Shown: positions 34,668 to 45,018, numbered from the stretch's first letter. The stretch: DNA of 64,000 nt from Ignatzschineria cameli (GCF_003121895.1 NZ_QEWW01000001.1:62001-126000); one strand, 5' to 3'. Numbers and translations: made by a program. Notes: generated by a model not told the origin, from the letters alone.

Positions 34668-36038
34668 TTATTGCTCAATCAACGCCGTCAGCTCCGCAAT
34701 ATATGCCTCCATAGGACGTGGATCTTTTGCAGCATCTGCCTCGATATTGAGTCGAAGTAGTGGTTCGGTATTGGAGGCTCTCACATTAAAGCGCCATGCA
34801 CCAAAGTTGAGGCTAATCCCATCGGTGGTATCGATTTGGGGATTGTGAGGCTGATAATGGGTGAGAATTCTTTCAATCGTTGCTTTCGTATCGGCGACTT
34901 TAAAGTTAATTTCACCACTACAGGGGTATTGGGTGATCATCTCTCCGACAAGGGTCGAGAGTGGTTTTTTTGTCTCAGAGAGAAGCATTACCACTAAAAG
35001 CCATGGGATCATCCCGCTATCGCAGAAGGCGAAATCTTTAAAGTAGTGATGCGCACTCATCTCGCCCCCATAAATGGCATTCTCTTGACGCATCGCCTCT
35101 TTGATAAAGGCGTGTCCCGACTTTGATTGAATCGCTTCACCATTGAGGGATTCAACAACCGCTAAAGTATTCCAGATCAATCTTGGATCATGGACAATTT
35201 TTGCCCCGGGTTGCTGCGTTAAAAAGGCTTGCGCTAGCAGGCCGACAATATAGTATCCTTCAATAAAACCACCTTTCTCATCAAAGAGGAAACAGCGGTC
35301 AAAATCACCATCCCAAGCGATTCCCATATCGGCTTGATGAGCTAAAACCGCACTTCGTGTACTCTCGCGATTCTCAACGAGAAGCGGGTTAGGAATTCCA
35401 TTGGGGAAGGTGCCATCGGGATCATGATGAATCTTAATAAACTCAATGGGCACATTAAGCTCTTTAAAACGCGCTTCTAGCGCATCAATCACATGACCAG
35501 CAGCGCCATTACCTGCATTCACGACAAGTTTTAATGGACGGATTTTAGCAGGATCGATATAGGTTAAGAGATGTTCGATATATTCCGGGACAATATTGTA
35601 AGGGGTGACTTCTCCCTTCTTTTCAATCGGCGCAAATTGATCCGCGATGATTCGATCATGAATCTCTTTTAAACCACTCTCCATACCGATAGGGCGCGCA
35701 TTTTCACGCACAAGCTTCATCCCATTGTAATCGATCGGGTTGTGACTTGCGGTAACCTCAATTCCCCCTTCAACATCGAGATGAAAGGCGGCAAAGTAGA
35801 CCTCTTCTGTTCCGGTTAGCCCAAGATCATAGACATCGACACCGGCATCGGTCAATCCGGAGATAACTGCCTGCTTTAGTGCTTCACTTGTCTGCCGAAT
35901 ATCAGCACCGACCGCAACTTTTGAGGGTTGATAGATATCGCCATAGGCACGACCAATTTTATAAGCGAGAGCTTCATCGAGCTCTTCACCGAGTTTTCCA
36001 CGAATATCGTAAGCTTTAAAGCAGGGAAGTTGTATCAT
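34668..36038 (-). CDS. Phosphomannomutase/phosphoglucomutase
   Basis: 456 aa. KAYDIRGKLGEEL at the N-terminus, the phosphoserine loop TASHNPIDYNGMK (about 95-107), metal-binding WDGDFDRC and the sugar loop GEMSAHHYF, ending with RASNTEPLLRLN. This is the AlgC/CpsG type that handles mannose and glucose phosphates. The ribosome-binding site AAGGAT precedes the start at 36038. It lies opposite to galE, as pgm does beside gne1 in Acinetobacter K loci. Confidence 0.95.
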   Translation of the reverse strand: MIQLPCFKAYDIRGKLGEELDEALAYKIGRAYGDIYQPSKVAVGADIRQTSEALKQAVISGLTDAGVDVYDLGLTGTEEVYFAAFHLDVEGGIEVTASHNPIDYNGMKLVRENARPIGMESGLKEIHDRIIADQFAPIEKKGEVTPYNIVPEYIEHLLTYIDPAKIRPLKLVVNAGNGAAGHVIDALEARFKELNVPIEFIKIHHDPDGTFPNGIPNPLLVENRESTRSAVLAHQADMGIAWDGDFDRCFLFDEKGGFIEGYYIVGLLAQAFLTQQPGAKIVHDPRLIWNTLAVVESLNGEAIQSKSGHAFIKEAMRQENAIYGGEMSAHHYFKDFAFCDSGMIPWLLVVMLLSETKKPLSTLVGEMITQYPCSGEINFKVADTKATIERILTHYQPHNPQIDTTDGISLNFGAWRFNVRASNTEPLLRLNIEADAAKDPRPMEAYIAELTALIEQ

Positions 36039-36056
36039 AAAATATCCTTATTTTTA

Positions 36057-36093
36057 ACGGTTCACTAACAGTTCACTAACAGTTCATTAACAG
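36057..36093. repeat. Tandem repeat, 12-bp unit (GTTCACTAACA), three copies
   Basis: GGTTCACTAACAGTTCACTA, then ACAGTTCATTAACAG, lying about 20 nt upstream of the phosphomutase start. Confidence 0.85.
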
Positions 36094-36383
36094 CTTATCA
36101 ATAACATCATCATGAACCATGATTCTTTCATTCTAGTCCTTCCGTTTATTATAATCATTCACCATTTTTTTGTTGATCACTTTAGCTCTGTTGCGTGAAA
36201 AGATGTATGGGGAATTTCGTATAAGCGCTATAGCATGCATTTGTAGAGGGGATTAGCGGTAATAGTTGAGTAAGGGCGCTAAATGTTGTTACGATAAGGG
36301 ACGACCGATATTGTAAATTGACAAGAAAGAAGTGATAGGAGAGGGAAGAAAGATGAAAAGTCGTCGAGATATGGGAGTGACAA
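36094..36383. other. Divergent intergenic region
   Basis: About 290 nt between the minus-strand phosphomutase and the plus-strand DUF3870 gene. AT-rich, presumably two promoters; nothing else supported. Confidence 0.4.
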
Positions 36384-36701
36384 ATGAATAGTAAAACACT
36401 TTTTTTAGCAGGATATGCGCGTTTACCACAAGGAATGGCAGCAAAAAATCTCTTTGAATCGATGACTATTACGGTAGAGATTGAACCTAAATATGGGGTT
36501 ATTTTGGCAGCTGACTGTACTTTGATTACTGAGCTTGGGCGTAACTTTATCGGTCAGCTATTGCGAGGTTATAGTCTCAATGATGGTGTTGAGGTGATTA
36601 TTGAGGCAATCCATGATGCTTATCGGGGTAAGGCAACAAGTGCTCTGATTGCGGCACTAAAAGATCTAGAGCATCAGTATCAACAGATCAAGCGCCGTTA
36701 A
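36384..36701 (+). CDS. DUF3870 domain protein
   Basis: 105 aa, with LFLAGYARLPQGMAAKNLFE near the start and a DCTLITELGRNFIGQLLRGY core typical of DUF3870. Soluble, no known catalysis. ATGGGAGTG provides the ribosome-binding site. The next gene, glutarate hydroxylase, is over 500 nt away, so they are separately expressed. Function unknown. Confidence 0.8.
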   Translation: MNSKTLFLAGYARLPQGMAAKNLFESMTITVEIEPKYGVILAADCTLITELGRNFIGQLLRGYSLNDGVEVIIEAIHDAYRGKATSALIAALKDLEHQYQQIKRR

Positions 36702-36719
36702 GTATTTCGTTAAATATCG

Positions 36720-37236
36720 ATAAATAGCAGTATTTTGAAAGATGGATTCTATTGGCTAAGAATGGCTAAGAAAAATTTTTAGAAAAAGGGGTAGCATTAT
36801 TTTTTGTTGCATGCTACATTCAAGATCAAGGTTCAACAGATAGCAGTGCTCGTTAATACGATACCTTACGGAATCAATCCCATTAACAGATCCACTCCTT
36901 TAACTTGAACTTGCCCAATTATAGTCATGTCGTTTATTGTCAACTGCAGAGCCGTTTTGGATCCGTCGTCCGCATTGCGCACAACAGACCAATAAGAATG
37001 GATAAACCAGTAGACAGATTGCTTGAAGATTTTTATTAAAATTTTCAATTGGTCTGTTTGCTGGTTTTTTTGTGGCTAAAAAACGGTGAAAGCGCACTCT
37101 TATTCAGACTTGTACGTTTTTTAAGATGAGCGAGATGAGTGAGATGTGTGTTTGCTAAAAAGATTTTTTCATATAGACAACTAGAAAGTTAGAAAGTTAG
37201 AAAACTAGAGAATTATAGAGATATAGGGAGAAGAGA
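36720..37236. other. Intergenic region with decayed sequence and short repeats
   Basis: About 520 nt. A minus-strand stretch (36866-37097) reads without stops for about 60 codons (NFNKNLQAICLLVYPFLLV) but resembles no family I know and may be an old insertion remnant. An 8-bp tandem repeat (GTTAGAAA) occurs at about 37182-37206 just before glaH. Confidence 0.4.
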
Positions 37237-38154
37237 ATGTCTAAGTTTATTCAGAAAAATGATCAATTCGAAGTGAGTTTTAATCCACAATCGAAGCGTC
37301 TACTCAATGTGAACCTCTCTAAGAGTGTTGTTGAGAGCTTTTTAAAGCGAATTCGTGAAGAGGGAATCGGTGTTCAGCGCTTAGAATATACCCCTTATGA
37401 GCGTCAGGTGATTGCAAGTTACTTAGATGAAGCGGCGGGGCATGATTTTGGTAATATGTTGCGCGAAATCGTCAATGATCGTGAAACCGGAGGTTTTACT
37501 GCAGGTCTTGAGGGTGTTACTGAAGATACAGATGAGTATGTGATCTTCTCAACTGCAATTGCCCATCTTGTTGGAATCTCTAACTTTGACTCGATGACCG
37601 GCAAATATTATGCGCGCTTTACGGTAAAAGATACCGATAATAGCGACTCCTATCTGCGCCAAGCTTATCGTCTCTTTACGCTCCATACAGATGGAACCTT
37701 TGTTAATGAACCGACGGATTGGCTCTTAATGATGAAGATGGTTGAAGAGAATGCAGTAGGAGGCGAGAGTCGTCTTCTTCATCTCGATGATTGGAGTGAG
37801 CTTGATAAGTTCCATAAGAGTTCATTAGGGGAGCATAAATTCCAATATATTGCGCCACCGAGTAAGAATGTCCAGGAAATTGTTTTCCGTAAGCTCTTCT
37901 TCTTAAAGAATAATCGTCCTTGTATCTGTTTTATTGATCAGTTTGCGTATCCTGAAACGATTGAAGAGGCAAAATTCCTCAAAGCACTCTCCCAATCATT
38001 AGAATCAGATAAGAGTGTGATTGAGCTTGAGTTACCCGTTGGTAATCTTGTGGTGCTTAACAATGAGTTCTGGATGCATGGTCGCGCTGCATTTGAGAAG
38101 AATCCAAACTTAAATCGTGAATTACTTCGTCAGAGAGGTCGTTTCTACGAGTAG
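37237..38154 (+). CDS. glaH: Glutarate 2-hydroxylase (GlaH/CsiD)
   Basis: 305 aa. Fe(II)/2-oxoglutarate dioxygenase with the metal triad H150-x-D152 (TLHTDGTF) and H281 (FWMHGRAAF), followed by R283. The family-specific opening and LHLDDWSELDKF are also present. Hydroxylates glutarate to L-2-hydroxyglutarate in lysine breakdown. In E. coli it is followed by lhgO-gabDTP; those genes are absent here, so the hydroxyglutarate oxidase must be elsewhere. Good ribosome-binding site (GGGAGAAGAG). Confidence 0.93.
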   Translation: MSKFIQKNDQFEVSFNPQSKRLLNVNLSKSVVESFLKRIREEGIGVQRLEYTPYERQVIASYLDEAAGHDFGNMLREIVNDRETGGFTAGLEGVTEDTDEYVIFSTAIAHLVGISNFDSMTGKYYARFTVKDTDNSDSYLRQAYRLFTLHTDGTFVNEPTDWLLMMKMVEENAVGGESRLLHLDDWSELDKFHKSSLGEHKFQYIAPPSKNVQEIVFRKLFFLKNNRPCICFIDQFAYPETIEEAKFLKALSQSLESDKSVIELELPVGNLVVLNNEFWMHGRAAFEKNPNLNRELLRQRGRFYE

Positions 38155-38330
38155 TTTAGATAATATCGATCAAGCAAGATAACAAAATAACCATTTAGGA
38201 ATAATCTCTTAATCGGTGAGCGATTATAATAATGGTTATGAAGTTGACTTGAGTTTGGTGGAGTTATGAGAGATAGCGGAAGAGAAAAGAAAGAAATCTG
38301 ATATATCGTAATAGCTCACTATTGAGAAGA
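38155..38330. other. Spacer after glaH
   Basis: No gene seen; leads to a terminator. Confidence 0.4.
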
Positions 38331-38365
38331 GGCTCTAAAGTCATATTGGCTTTAGAGCCTTTTTT
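38331..38365 (+). terminator. Rho-independent terminator
   Basis: GGCTCTAAAG (38331-38340) pairs perfectly with CTTTAGAGCC (38350-38359), followed by TTTTTTG. Serves glaH. Confidence 0.85.
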
Positions 38366-38420
38366 GTTGTTGAAGTTATTGCTGAAGTTATTGTTGAAGT
38401 TATTGTTGAAGTTTATTGAA
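38366..38420. repeat. Tandem repeat, 12-bp unit (GTTGAAGTTATT), four copies
   Basis: GTTGAAGTTATTGCTGAAGT, then TATTGTTGAAGTTATTG and onward, with near-perfect periodicity. Non-coding. The sequence from 38421 to the next gene is very AT-rich with no gene. Confidence 0.85.
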
Positions 38421-38893
38421 ATCTGTTGAGATTTATTGCCTTAAGAGCGTAGAGAGGTGAGGAACTTCGATAGAATCTCTCTGTTTGTATTGATTTAAAA
38501 GTATTAATGGTGCTTTTAAAATAAAATAAAATGATTCCTGCAATCAAAATAATTATTACGAATTATTGAAAATTATTACTTATTTAATTAAAGATAAGAT
38601 TGTTAATGGATAGTAGTTTATGTTTGATTAATGTCAGCTAATATGTGATGAATAAACTTGCTTAGTGATACTTTTGTTTTATTAATAATCTTATAAAGTA
38701 ATATTATAGGGTTTGTTGCTGATTAACAGATCATTGATGGCAAAATTGATGGCAAAATTTCGATCTGCAGCACTATCAGTGACATGCAAGTGTAATATCT
38801 GAGTATGACTGAGCGTGATGGAGAATGATTAAACGTAGCTAAGATAGATATGTATTACTAAAATTAGAAAAATAGTTAGGGATCTTAAAGACA

Positions 38894-39847
38894 ATGAAAA
38901 AACGAGTAACCATGGGGATTGCATTACTGCTAATCGTAGCTTGTAGCCCTAAGGATGAGGAGTATTACTTTAAAAATTTAGATATCGCGGCAGATAAAGC
39001 GAGTAGTTGTGATCAAGCGCTCATTAAAGCAGCGACCATCAATGATGAGAAGACCCTCTTAAAATTAAAAGAGGATCAAGAGTGCCAAGCGGCATTTAAC
39101 GCTTTGAGAAAGCAGAGTCAACTTGAAAGAGATCGGGAGCGGGCAGAGGAAGAGCGACAAAGAGCCATTGAGCAAGCAGCGCGAGAGCAGGAAATTTCTG
39201 ATCTTAAAAAGAGTATTTCCCAATCACTTTCAGGAAAAAATTGGTAAGAGGTGATTGCAGAATACTTTAAGCAAGATGAGTGTCAGAAGCTCTTTTTAGA
39301 TCGAGATAATTATCATTGTGTTGCTTGGAAATCGCTCTATGAACATGCTTTGATTGAAGGAAAAGAGCAGCTATCTCAAGAGAGTTTTGCCGATCTTAAT
39401 CGTAAAGAATCGATCTATTGTGGTTTAGATAAGCGGCGTGGGTCAGCTTGTGATGTTTGGCAGCAAGCAAGAGAAGCGCGAGTCTATCAAGATTTAGCGG
39501 GACTCGATATTCTTGCTTTAGAGGCATTAAAAGAGGAGTATTGCAGCGCTAAAGGGGAGTATCAGATCTGTGCTGTCTGGAAAGAGCGTTGGCAAGAGCA
39601 GAATAAGCATGTAGTTGATCGATTGATGAAAGATGACGCCCTCTTTATGGAGCGTTACAACCATTGCACAACGTTAGTGGAAGAGATCAGACATTCAGGT
39701 AAAAGTTGGGGGGAGCGCAATCGTTTAGAGCGAGAAATCGTCAATCATTATCCTTGTGTACAGGCAGCAGAAGCATATCGAAAGAGAGGATTGAGCCGGG
39801 CAAATTTTAGTACGTCGGTAGTGCTTGAGAAGAATGTCTCTAAATAG
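38894..39847 (+). pseudogene. Lipoprotein paralogue broken by a nonsense codon
   Basis: Signal peptide with lipobox LLIVAC, then the same organisation as the lipoprotein at 20893: SPKDEEYYFKNLDIA, a charged coiled coil, CQAAFNALRKQ and LDKRRGSACDVW. The frame stops at TAA 39245-39247 directly after SGKNW and resumes in the same frame with EVIAEYFKQ. The intact paralogue reads KNWDEIIAEYLKQ at that point. A single base change explains the stop. The second half is otherwise open to 39847. Translation could give a short lipidated fragment. Confidence 0.85.
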
Positions 39848-39895
39848 TAGATGAGCTCTAAATAGAGCAATTCTAGAGAGGAGTGTTCTAAAGAG

Positions 39896-39946
39896 AAACC
39901 CCAAGGGAATCGACAAATGAAGTGTGATTCTCTTGGGGTTTAGTTT
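39896..39946. terminator. Bidirectional terminator
   Basis: AAACCCCAAGGGAATC pairs with GATTCTCTTGGGGTTT, flanked by A- and T-rich sequence. It lies between the convergent lipoprotein pseudogene and the transporter gene. Confidence 0.8.
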
Positions 39947-40043
39947 TATATAGCCTAAAGCCTTAGACGCTTATCAGTATTAATGTAATGAGATCACTTT
40001 AATAAGCTAACTTTAATGTACTAACTTTAATGCACTAACTTTA

Positions 40044-41510
40044 TTAGATCGGTCCATAATTGATAGCGGTTGCAATCCAGATTGCAATCATTCCAATAAC
40101 AACCCAAATTAAGAGGATTGGGAAGACAAACTTCACCCAGCGAGTCCATGGTACTTTCCCCACAGCAAGAACCGCCATCAATACGCCCGATGTTGGGGTA
40201 ATGATATTGGTAAAGCCATCACCTAGCTTCAGAATTAAGACGCCAGTTTGGCGCGTAAGATCTAAAACATCAAGGATTGGTACCATAATTGGCATAACGA
40301 TCGATGCTTGGCCAGTTCCTGAGGTGACAAGGAAGTTGAAGAGCAGGTTGAAGAAGTAGAGCATCTGCGCGCCCCAATAGTGAGATGTCTGTTGCAGAGG
40401 GACTAATGTTGCTTGAACAATCGAATCGAGGACATTTCCCTGATCTAAAATCACAATGACCGCTCGTGCAAGACCGACTACAAGCGCCCCATAGACCAGT
40501 GATTGAGCCCCTTTAATAAAGGTCTTCACATAGGTATTGGGGTTGATTCTAAAGATCGCGGCAACAACAATACTCATCATAATAAAGATTGCTGAAAGGT
40601 GATCGACTCCCCATTTGTATTGAAACGCACCATAGAGGAAGAGGCCGATGAATGCTACAAAGAGAAAGAGGCTGAGCTTCTGCTTCCAAGTAAAGGGCTC
40701 TTTTAGATTCTCCTCTTCACTTTTTGCTTCCGCCTCAAGATCTTCATAATCGGGGTTATCCGTAGCTAAGGAAGCCATGTAGCTCTTTTCGGGAGCTCTT
40801 GCAATGCGATTGGCATACCAGACAATGTAGAGAATGGTTACGCTAATCAGAATTACAAAGAGCACAATACGAAAGATAATGCCGGAGAAGAGCGGAACTT
40901 CTGCCAATGTCTGCGCAGTCCCTAAAATGGTAGGATCGAGGATACCAACCGCATTGCCGGCATAATAACCTAAATAGACCACTGCTACGCCGGTAATTGC
41001 ATCTAATTTCATCGAGCGCGAGAGGGCGATTCCGATAGGGATAAAGGCAATTACCGCATTTGCGGCTAATCCTAGTGAAGAGAGAAGACCAAAGATTAAC
41101 CCTACGGCAATGATAAGAATACGGTAGTTTCCTTTTGTCTTAACAATCAGCGCATTGATCCCTGAGTCGATCGCACGCGTCTTATCATAGATAGCAATAG
41201 CGCCACCAATCATAAAGATTAAGAAGATAATACTTGCCGATTGTTTCAAACCAATGGGAATAGCATAGAAGATATCCATCAATGAAGCTGGTTTTGAAGC
41301 AACTTCGTGGAAACTTCCAGGTACAACACGATTGATGCCGTTGGCAACTTCCCGCTCATAACTGCCTGCTGGAATAAGGTAGGTTGCAAGCGCTGCGAGA
41401 ATTACAATGCCAAAGATAATGATAAAAGCATCTGGCATTGCCCATTGAAATTTCTTTTTTACTTTTTGATCCCCATTGTTAAGGGATTCTCTGTTAATAG
41501 GTTGCGTCAT
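40044..41510 (-). CDS. YfcC-family inner-membrane transporter
   Basis: 488 aa with about 11-12 hydrophobic segments. Conserved stretches are KQSASIIFLIFMIGGAIAI, GYYAGNAVGILDPT and the C-terminal LVTSGTGQASIVMPIM and DGFTNIITPTSG. The latter resemble the substrate motifs of the C4-dicarboxylate/YfcC superfamily (PF03606). Substrate not certain; amino acids or peptides are likely given the upstream M20 peptidase, 9 nt away in the same operon. Ribosome-binding site AAGGAG at the start. Confidence 0.85.
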   Translation of the reverse strand: MTQPINRESLNNGDQKVKKKFQWAMPDAFIIIFGIVILAALATYLIPAGSYEREVANGINRVVPGSFHEVASKPASLMDIFYAIPIGLKQSASIIFLIFMIGGAIAIYDKTRAIDSGINALIVKTKGNYRILIIAVGLIFGLLSSLGLAANAVIAFIPIGIALSRSMKLDAITGVAVVYLGYYAGNAVGILDPTILGTAQTLAEVPLFSGIIFRIVLFVILISVTILYIVWYANRIARAPEKSYMASLATDNPDYEDLEAEAKSEEENLKEPFTWKQKLSLFLFVAFIGLFLYGAFQYKWGVDHLSAIFIMMSIVVAAIFRINPNTYVKTFIKGAQSLVYGALVVGLARAVIVILDQGNVLDSIVQATLVPLQQTSHYWGAQMLYFFNLLFNFLVTSGTGQASIVMPIMVPILDVLDLTRQTGVLILKLGDGFTNIITPTSGVLMAVLAVGKVPWTRWVKFVFPILLIWVVIGMIAIWIATAINYGPI

Positions 41511-41519
41511 AGAATCTCC

Positions 41520-42656
41520 TTATGAACCAAGTTTAGCTAAGAGATGGGCAAAGAGCTTTGTTCTTTCTGTCAAAGTCGGCAATTCGAGATACTCTTTATC
41601 ACTATGTTGATGTCCGCCCACGGGACCTAAACCATCGACGGTAGGAATCCCTACACCAGCAGTAAAGGAAGCATCAGAACCCCCGCCGGTAGCGATATCT
41701 TCGATCGTTAAACCAAGTGCTTGTGCTTCTGCTAAAACAAGATCTACCAATTTTGCACTCTCTTCGGTCTTTGCCATAGGAGGGCGATTAATACCACCGG
41801 TCAGTGTTAATTGAATACCTTCTAAGATGGGCTGACTGCAGATCTCCTTCACGGCGCGATCGATCTCAATTCCTTGCGCTTCGGTAGAGATCCGCACGTC
41901 GATCTCGGCATAAGCATTAGGCGCAACAGTATTAACAGAAGTTCCGCCAGAGATAATTCCCACATTCACAGAGAGCCCCTCTTGATGGCGTGAGAGCGCA
42001 TGAAGTGCTTGAATTTTATAGGATAGCTCTTGAATAGCACTGATACCCGCTTCAGGTGCAATACCGGAGTGAGAGGCCTTTCCTTCAATCTTCAGCTGAT
42101 AAGTCCCCACACCGCGACGCGCACTCACGATTGCGCCATTAGCTCTAGCAGGCTCCATCACAAGGGCAGCTTTCTTCCCTTTTGCGGAAGATTCGATCAA
42201 AGCTCTTGAGCTATGTGAGCCGATCTCTTCATCACAGTTGAGAAGGATCTCAACATTTTTATAGTGATCATTACCCGCTTCATAGAGTGCTCTGATGGCA
42301 TAGTAGACTAGAACATGACTCGCCTTCATATCGATCACGCCGGGACCATAAGCGCGATCACCCTCGATAGAGAAGGGGCGTTCAGCAACAGTACCTTTTG
42401 AAAAGACAGTATCAAGGTGAGCTAAAATAAGAATTTCAGGATTTTCTACATCTTGATGCCGGATGCGGTAGTTATTACCTAATGTTTCATTAGTAAAGAT
42501 CTCAATCTCAAAGCCTAATTCTCGGTAGCGTTCAATAATTTTTGCGGCAACGGCATCTACACCGGCTTTATCATAGGAACCACTATCGATATTGACTAAC
42601 GTTTGTAAAAAATTGACCATAGCGCTCTCTTGCGCATCGATCCATACATTGATCAT
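41520..42656 (-). CDS. M20-family metallopeptidase (carboxypeptidase G2-like)
   Basis: 378 aa. Zinc ligands and neighbours: LAHLDTVF (His), GPGVIDMKAS (Asp), CDEEIGSHSS (Glu pair), EPARANGAI and GPVGGHQHSDKEYL (distal His). These match the cytoplasmic dipeptidase/glutamate carboxypeptidase branch. The dimerisation domain lies at about 180-290. It probably hydrolyses peptides or N-acyl amino acids taken up by the YfcC-like transporter encoded next. Ribosome-binding site GAGGAG. Confidence 0.88.
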   Translation of the reverse strand: MINVWIDAQESAMVNFLQTLVNIDSGSYDKAGVDAVAAKIIERYRELGFEIEIFTNETLGNNYRIRHQDVENPEILILAHLDTVFSKGTVAERPFSIEGDRAYGPGVIDMKASHVLVYYAIRALYEAGNDHYKNVEILLNCDEEIGSHSSRALIESSAKGKKAALVMEPARANGAIVSARRGVGTYQLKIEGKASHSGIAPEAGISAIQELSYKIQALHALSRHQEGLSVNVGIISGGTSVNTVAPNAYAEIDVRISTEAQGIEIDRAVKEICSQPILEGIQLTLTGGINRPPMAKTEESAKLVDLVLAEAQALGLTIEDIATGGGSDASFTAGVGIPTVDGLGPVGGHQHSDKEYLELPTLTERTKLFAHLLAKLGS

Positions 42657-43666
42657 CTCTCTCTCTTCTCCTCTGTTGTAATGTTAGATCTAATAGTAGA
42701 TCTAATAGTAGATCTTTTTTTATATAAGATTTTAGCGTTACAATCTCTAATTTAAAATTGCAGCTATTTTTTGATCCTCTCTCCGCGCGTTGATTTGTTA
42801 TAGAGAGTTAACGCTTTCACCTCTTTAGTAATATTTTGAAATAATTGAAAGAATGCTCTATCAAATCACGCGTTATCAAATTATGCGCTATCAAATTGCA
42901 ATAACGATGGAGATTGGTTTTAAAAATTCTATGCTATGTGAGCTACAAGCGAATGGCAATACTTTTCAAGAGCGATAAAAAAATTTTATAGGTAAAATTG
43001 CGAAGGTTGCAAGAATCTTCTTTTTATCTCTTTTTTTCGATCTAAAGTTCCTACTTCTTGACTATTTTTTTAGCAGCAATATCGGGCTTAATTGATCCTT
43101 GTTCGATCTAAAGCGCCAATCTTTATTGAAAGACTATTGAAGGTCTCTATTTTTATCAAAGCCTAAATTAGATCCCTTTTCTTTCCATCTCTTTATTTGA
43201 TGAATGTTTTATTTGATGGATGTCATATGAGATGCAAATTGTTATTTATTTTAAAATTGTCCCAGTGTATGAAAAATAGCGGATTTCGCTAAGATCAATC
43301 CTTCTTAACCTATTGGTAATATTGATAAAGTGAAAAATTGCAATTTTTAGATCAGATAAATCCCCATAAGTCAATCGCTCTAATGGATAGCTTCCTCTCG
43401 AATTGGGTGAGCAGTAGACTGAGAAGCTAATAAGTTAGCGCTGAGTCAGTGATTTTAAGTATCAAAAGATAGTAGAGAATCGATAGCGATCTTTTAAAGA
43501 GAATTTAAAAAGAGAATTTAAAAAGAGAACTTAAAATGAAGATGCCCTCATCAGAATAAATAGGTCATAAGTAAAAAGAATAAATAAGAGTGGTATTTTC
43601 CGGCGATCGGATAACAAAAGAATTTGAAAATTGATTGACAAAAATTAAAAGTAGCGGGGTGCAAGT
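42657..43666. other. Long AT-rich divergent region (about 1 kb)
   Basis: No open frame supported. It contains a 15-bp tandem repeat AGATCTAATAGT at 42687-42716, a CTATCAAATTA-type repeat near 42855-42900 and AGAGAATTTAAAA repeats at 43498-43535. It presumably carries the promoters of the peptidase and cytochrome operons. No recognisable RNA. Confidence 0.45.
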
Positions 43667-45007
43667 ATGAAGAAGCTGATAGGTAGTCTGGTGATTATAG
43701 GCGTAGTAGGGTTTTTAGGCGCCTATGCTGGGTCCACATTTTTAACCCATTCCCGTAAAGCGGAGATGCCGGCAGATAGCGCAAAGATCGCTTATGATGA
43801 AGCCTTAATCACGCGCGGTGAGTATGTGGCAAGGCTCTCAGACTGTGCCGCTTGTCACAGTGTACCGGGGGAGCCAGAGTATGCTGGAGGACTTGCAATG
43901 CAGACACCTTTCGGTGCGATCTACTCTACCAATATTACTCCCGATCTTGAAACCGGTATCGGTAGTTACTCTTTAGAAGAGTTTACCAATGCAGTTAAAC
44001 ATGGTGTGCGTCAAGATGATGCGCCCCTCTATCCGGCAATGCCTTATACCTCTTATGCCATTATGCCGGATGAGGATATGGAAGCGATGTATGCCTATTT
44101 TATGATGGGAGTTCAACCAGTATTAAAGTCTAATGCGCCAACAACATTCCCATGGTTTATGAGTATGCGTTGGCCAGTTGCTTATTGGCAGCTCTTCTTC
44201 TCTCCATCACGTGAATTTAAGCCTGATCCAGCATTGAGCGATCTAGAAAATCATGGTGCTTACTTGGTGGAAGGACCTGGCCATTGTGGTGCGTGTCATA
44301 CGCCGCGAGGCATTGCCTATCAAGAGGTGGCACTCTCTAATGATTCAGATCTTTTTCTCTCAGGCGCATTGATTGATGGCTGGCGTGCAAAGAGTCTTCG
44401 TGGGGAAGCGCAGGGCTTGAAGATGTGGAGTCAGGAAGATTTAGTGGAGTTCTTAAAGACAGGGCGAACTGACAGAATTATCGCTTTTGGTGCGATGGCA
44501 GATGTGATTGAACATAGTTCTCAATATTGGAGCGATCAAGACCTTGCCGCAACAGCAGCTTATCTAAAGAGCTTATCGCCGGCGCCTAATAAGATCTTAA
44601 ATCTTCCTGAAAAAGAGGATACCACAACGGATCTTCTACTCTCTGGTCAATATAGTGATCCTGGTGCAATTCTCTATGTAGAACATTGTTATACCTGTCA
44701 TCGTGCCGATGGTGATGGTGTTCCTCGTATTTTCCCGGCATTAAACTTAAATAGTGCGGTGATTGCCAATAATGCTCAATCCGTTATTCAGGTAACCCTC
44801 GAAGGGGGTAAGATGGCCGCAACTCCGGCAGATCGAATGGCATTTACAATGCCTGCATTTAACCATTTAAGCGATGATGAAGTGGCGATTATTGTTAACT
44901 TTATTCGCAATAGTTGGAATAATACTGCGCCTGAGATTGAGGCGAAAGATGTTGCAGAGATTCGAGAGTTCTTACGGCATAAAGCCCCTAATATCACCCT
45001 AAACTAA
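43667..45007 (+). CDS. Tri-haem cytochrome c (dehydrogenase subunit type)
   Basis: 446 aa. N-terminal membrane anchor (residues 3-25), then three CxxCH haem sites: CAACH at 60-64, CGACH at 207-211 and CYTCH near 344. YSTNITPDLETGIGSY after the first haem and the overall spacing match the membrane-bound gluconate/alcohol/aldehyde dehydrogenase cytochrome subunit family. It is periplasmic and passes electrons to the quinone pool or oxidases. The dehydrogenase large subunit is not adjacent; the downstream gene is another cytochrome (12 nt away), so it may instead serve TsdA-like oxidation. Confidence 0.88.
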   Translation: MKKLIGSLVIIGVVGFLGAYAGSTFLTHSRKAEMPADSAKIAYDEALITRGEYVARLSDCAACHSVPGEPEYAGGLAMQTPFGAIYSTNITPDLETGIGSYSLEEFTNAVKHGVRQDDAPLYPAMPYTSYAIMPDEDMEAMYAYFMMGVQPVLKSNAPTTFPWFMSMRWPVAYWQLFFSPSREFKPDPALSDLENHGAYLVEGPGHCGACHTPRGIAYQEVALSNDSDLFLSGALIDGWRAKSLRGEAQGLKMWSQEDLVEFLKTGRTDRIIAFGAMADVIEHSSQYWSDQDLAATAAYLKSLSPAPNKILNLPEKEDTTTDLLLSGQYSDPGAILYVEHCYTCHRADGDGVPRIFPALNLNSAVIANNAQSVIQVTLEGGKMAATPADRMAFTMPAFNHLSDDEVAIIVNFIRNSWNNTAPEIEAKDVAEIREFLRHKAPNITLN

Positions 45008-45018
45008 GAGAGGAGAGG

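Noticed and set aside
36866-37097. Minus-strand ORFs as a gene between DUF3870 and glaH
   Set aside because: Two overlapping frames, no ribosome-binding site and no recognised domain; listed as decayed sequence only.
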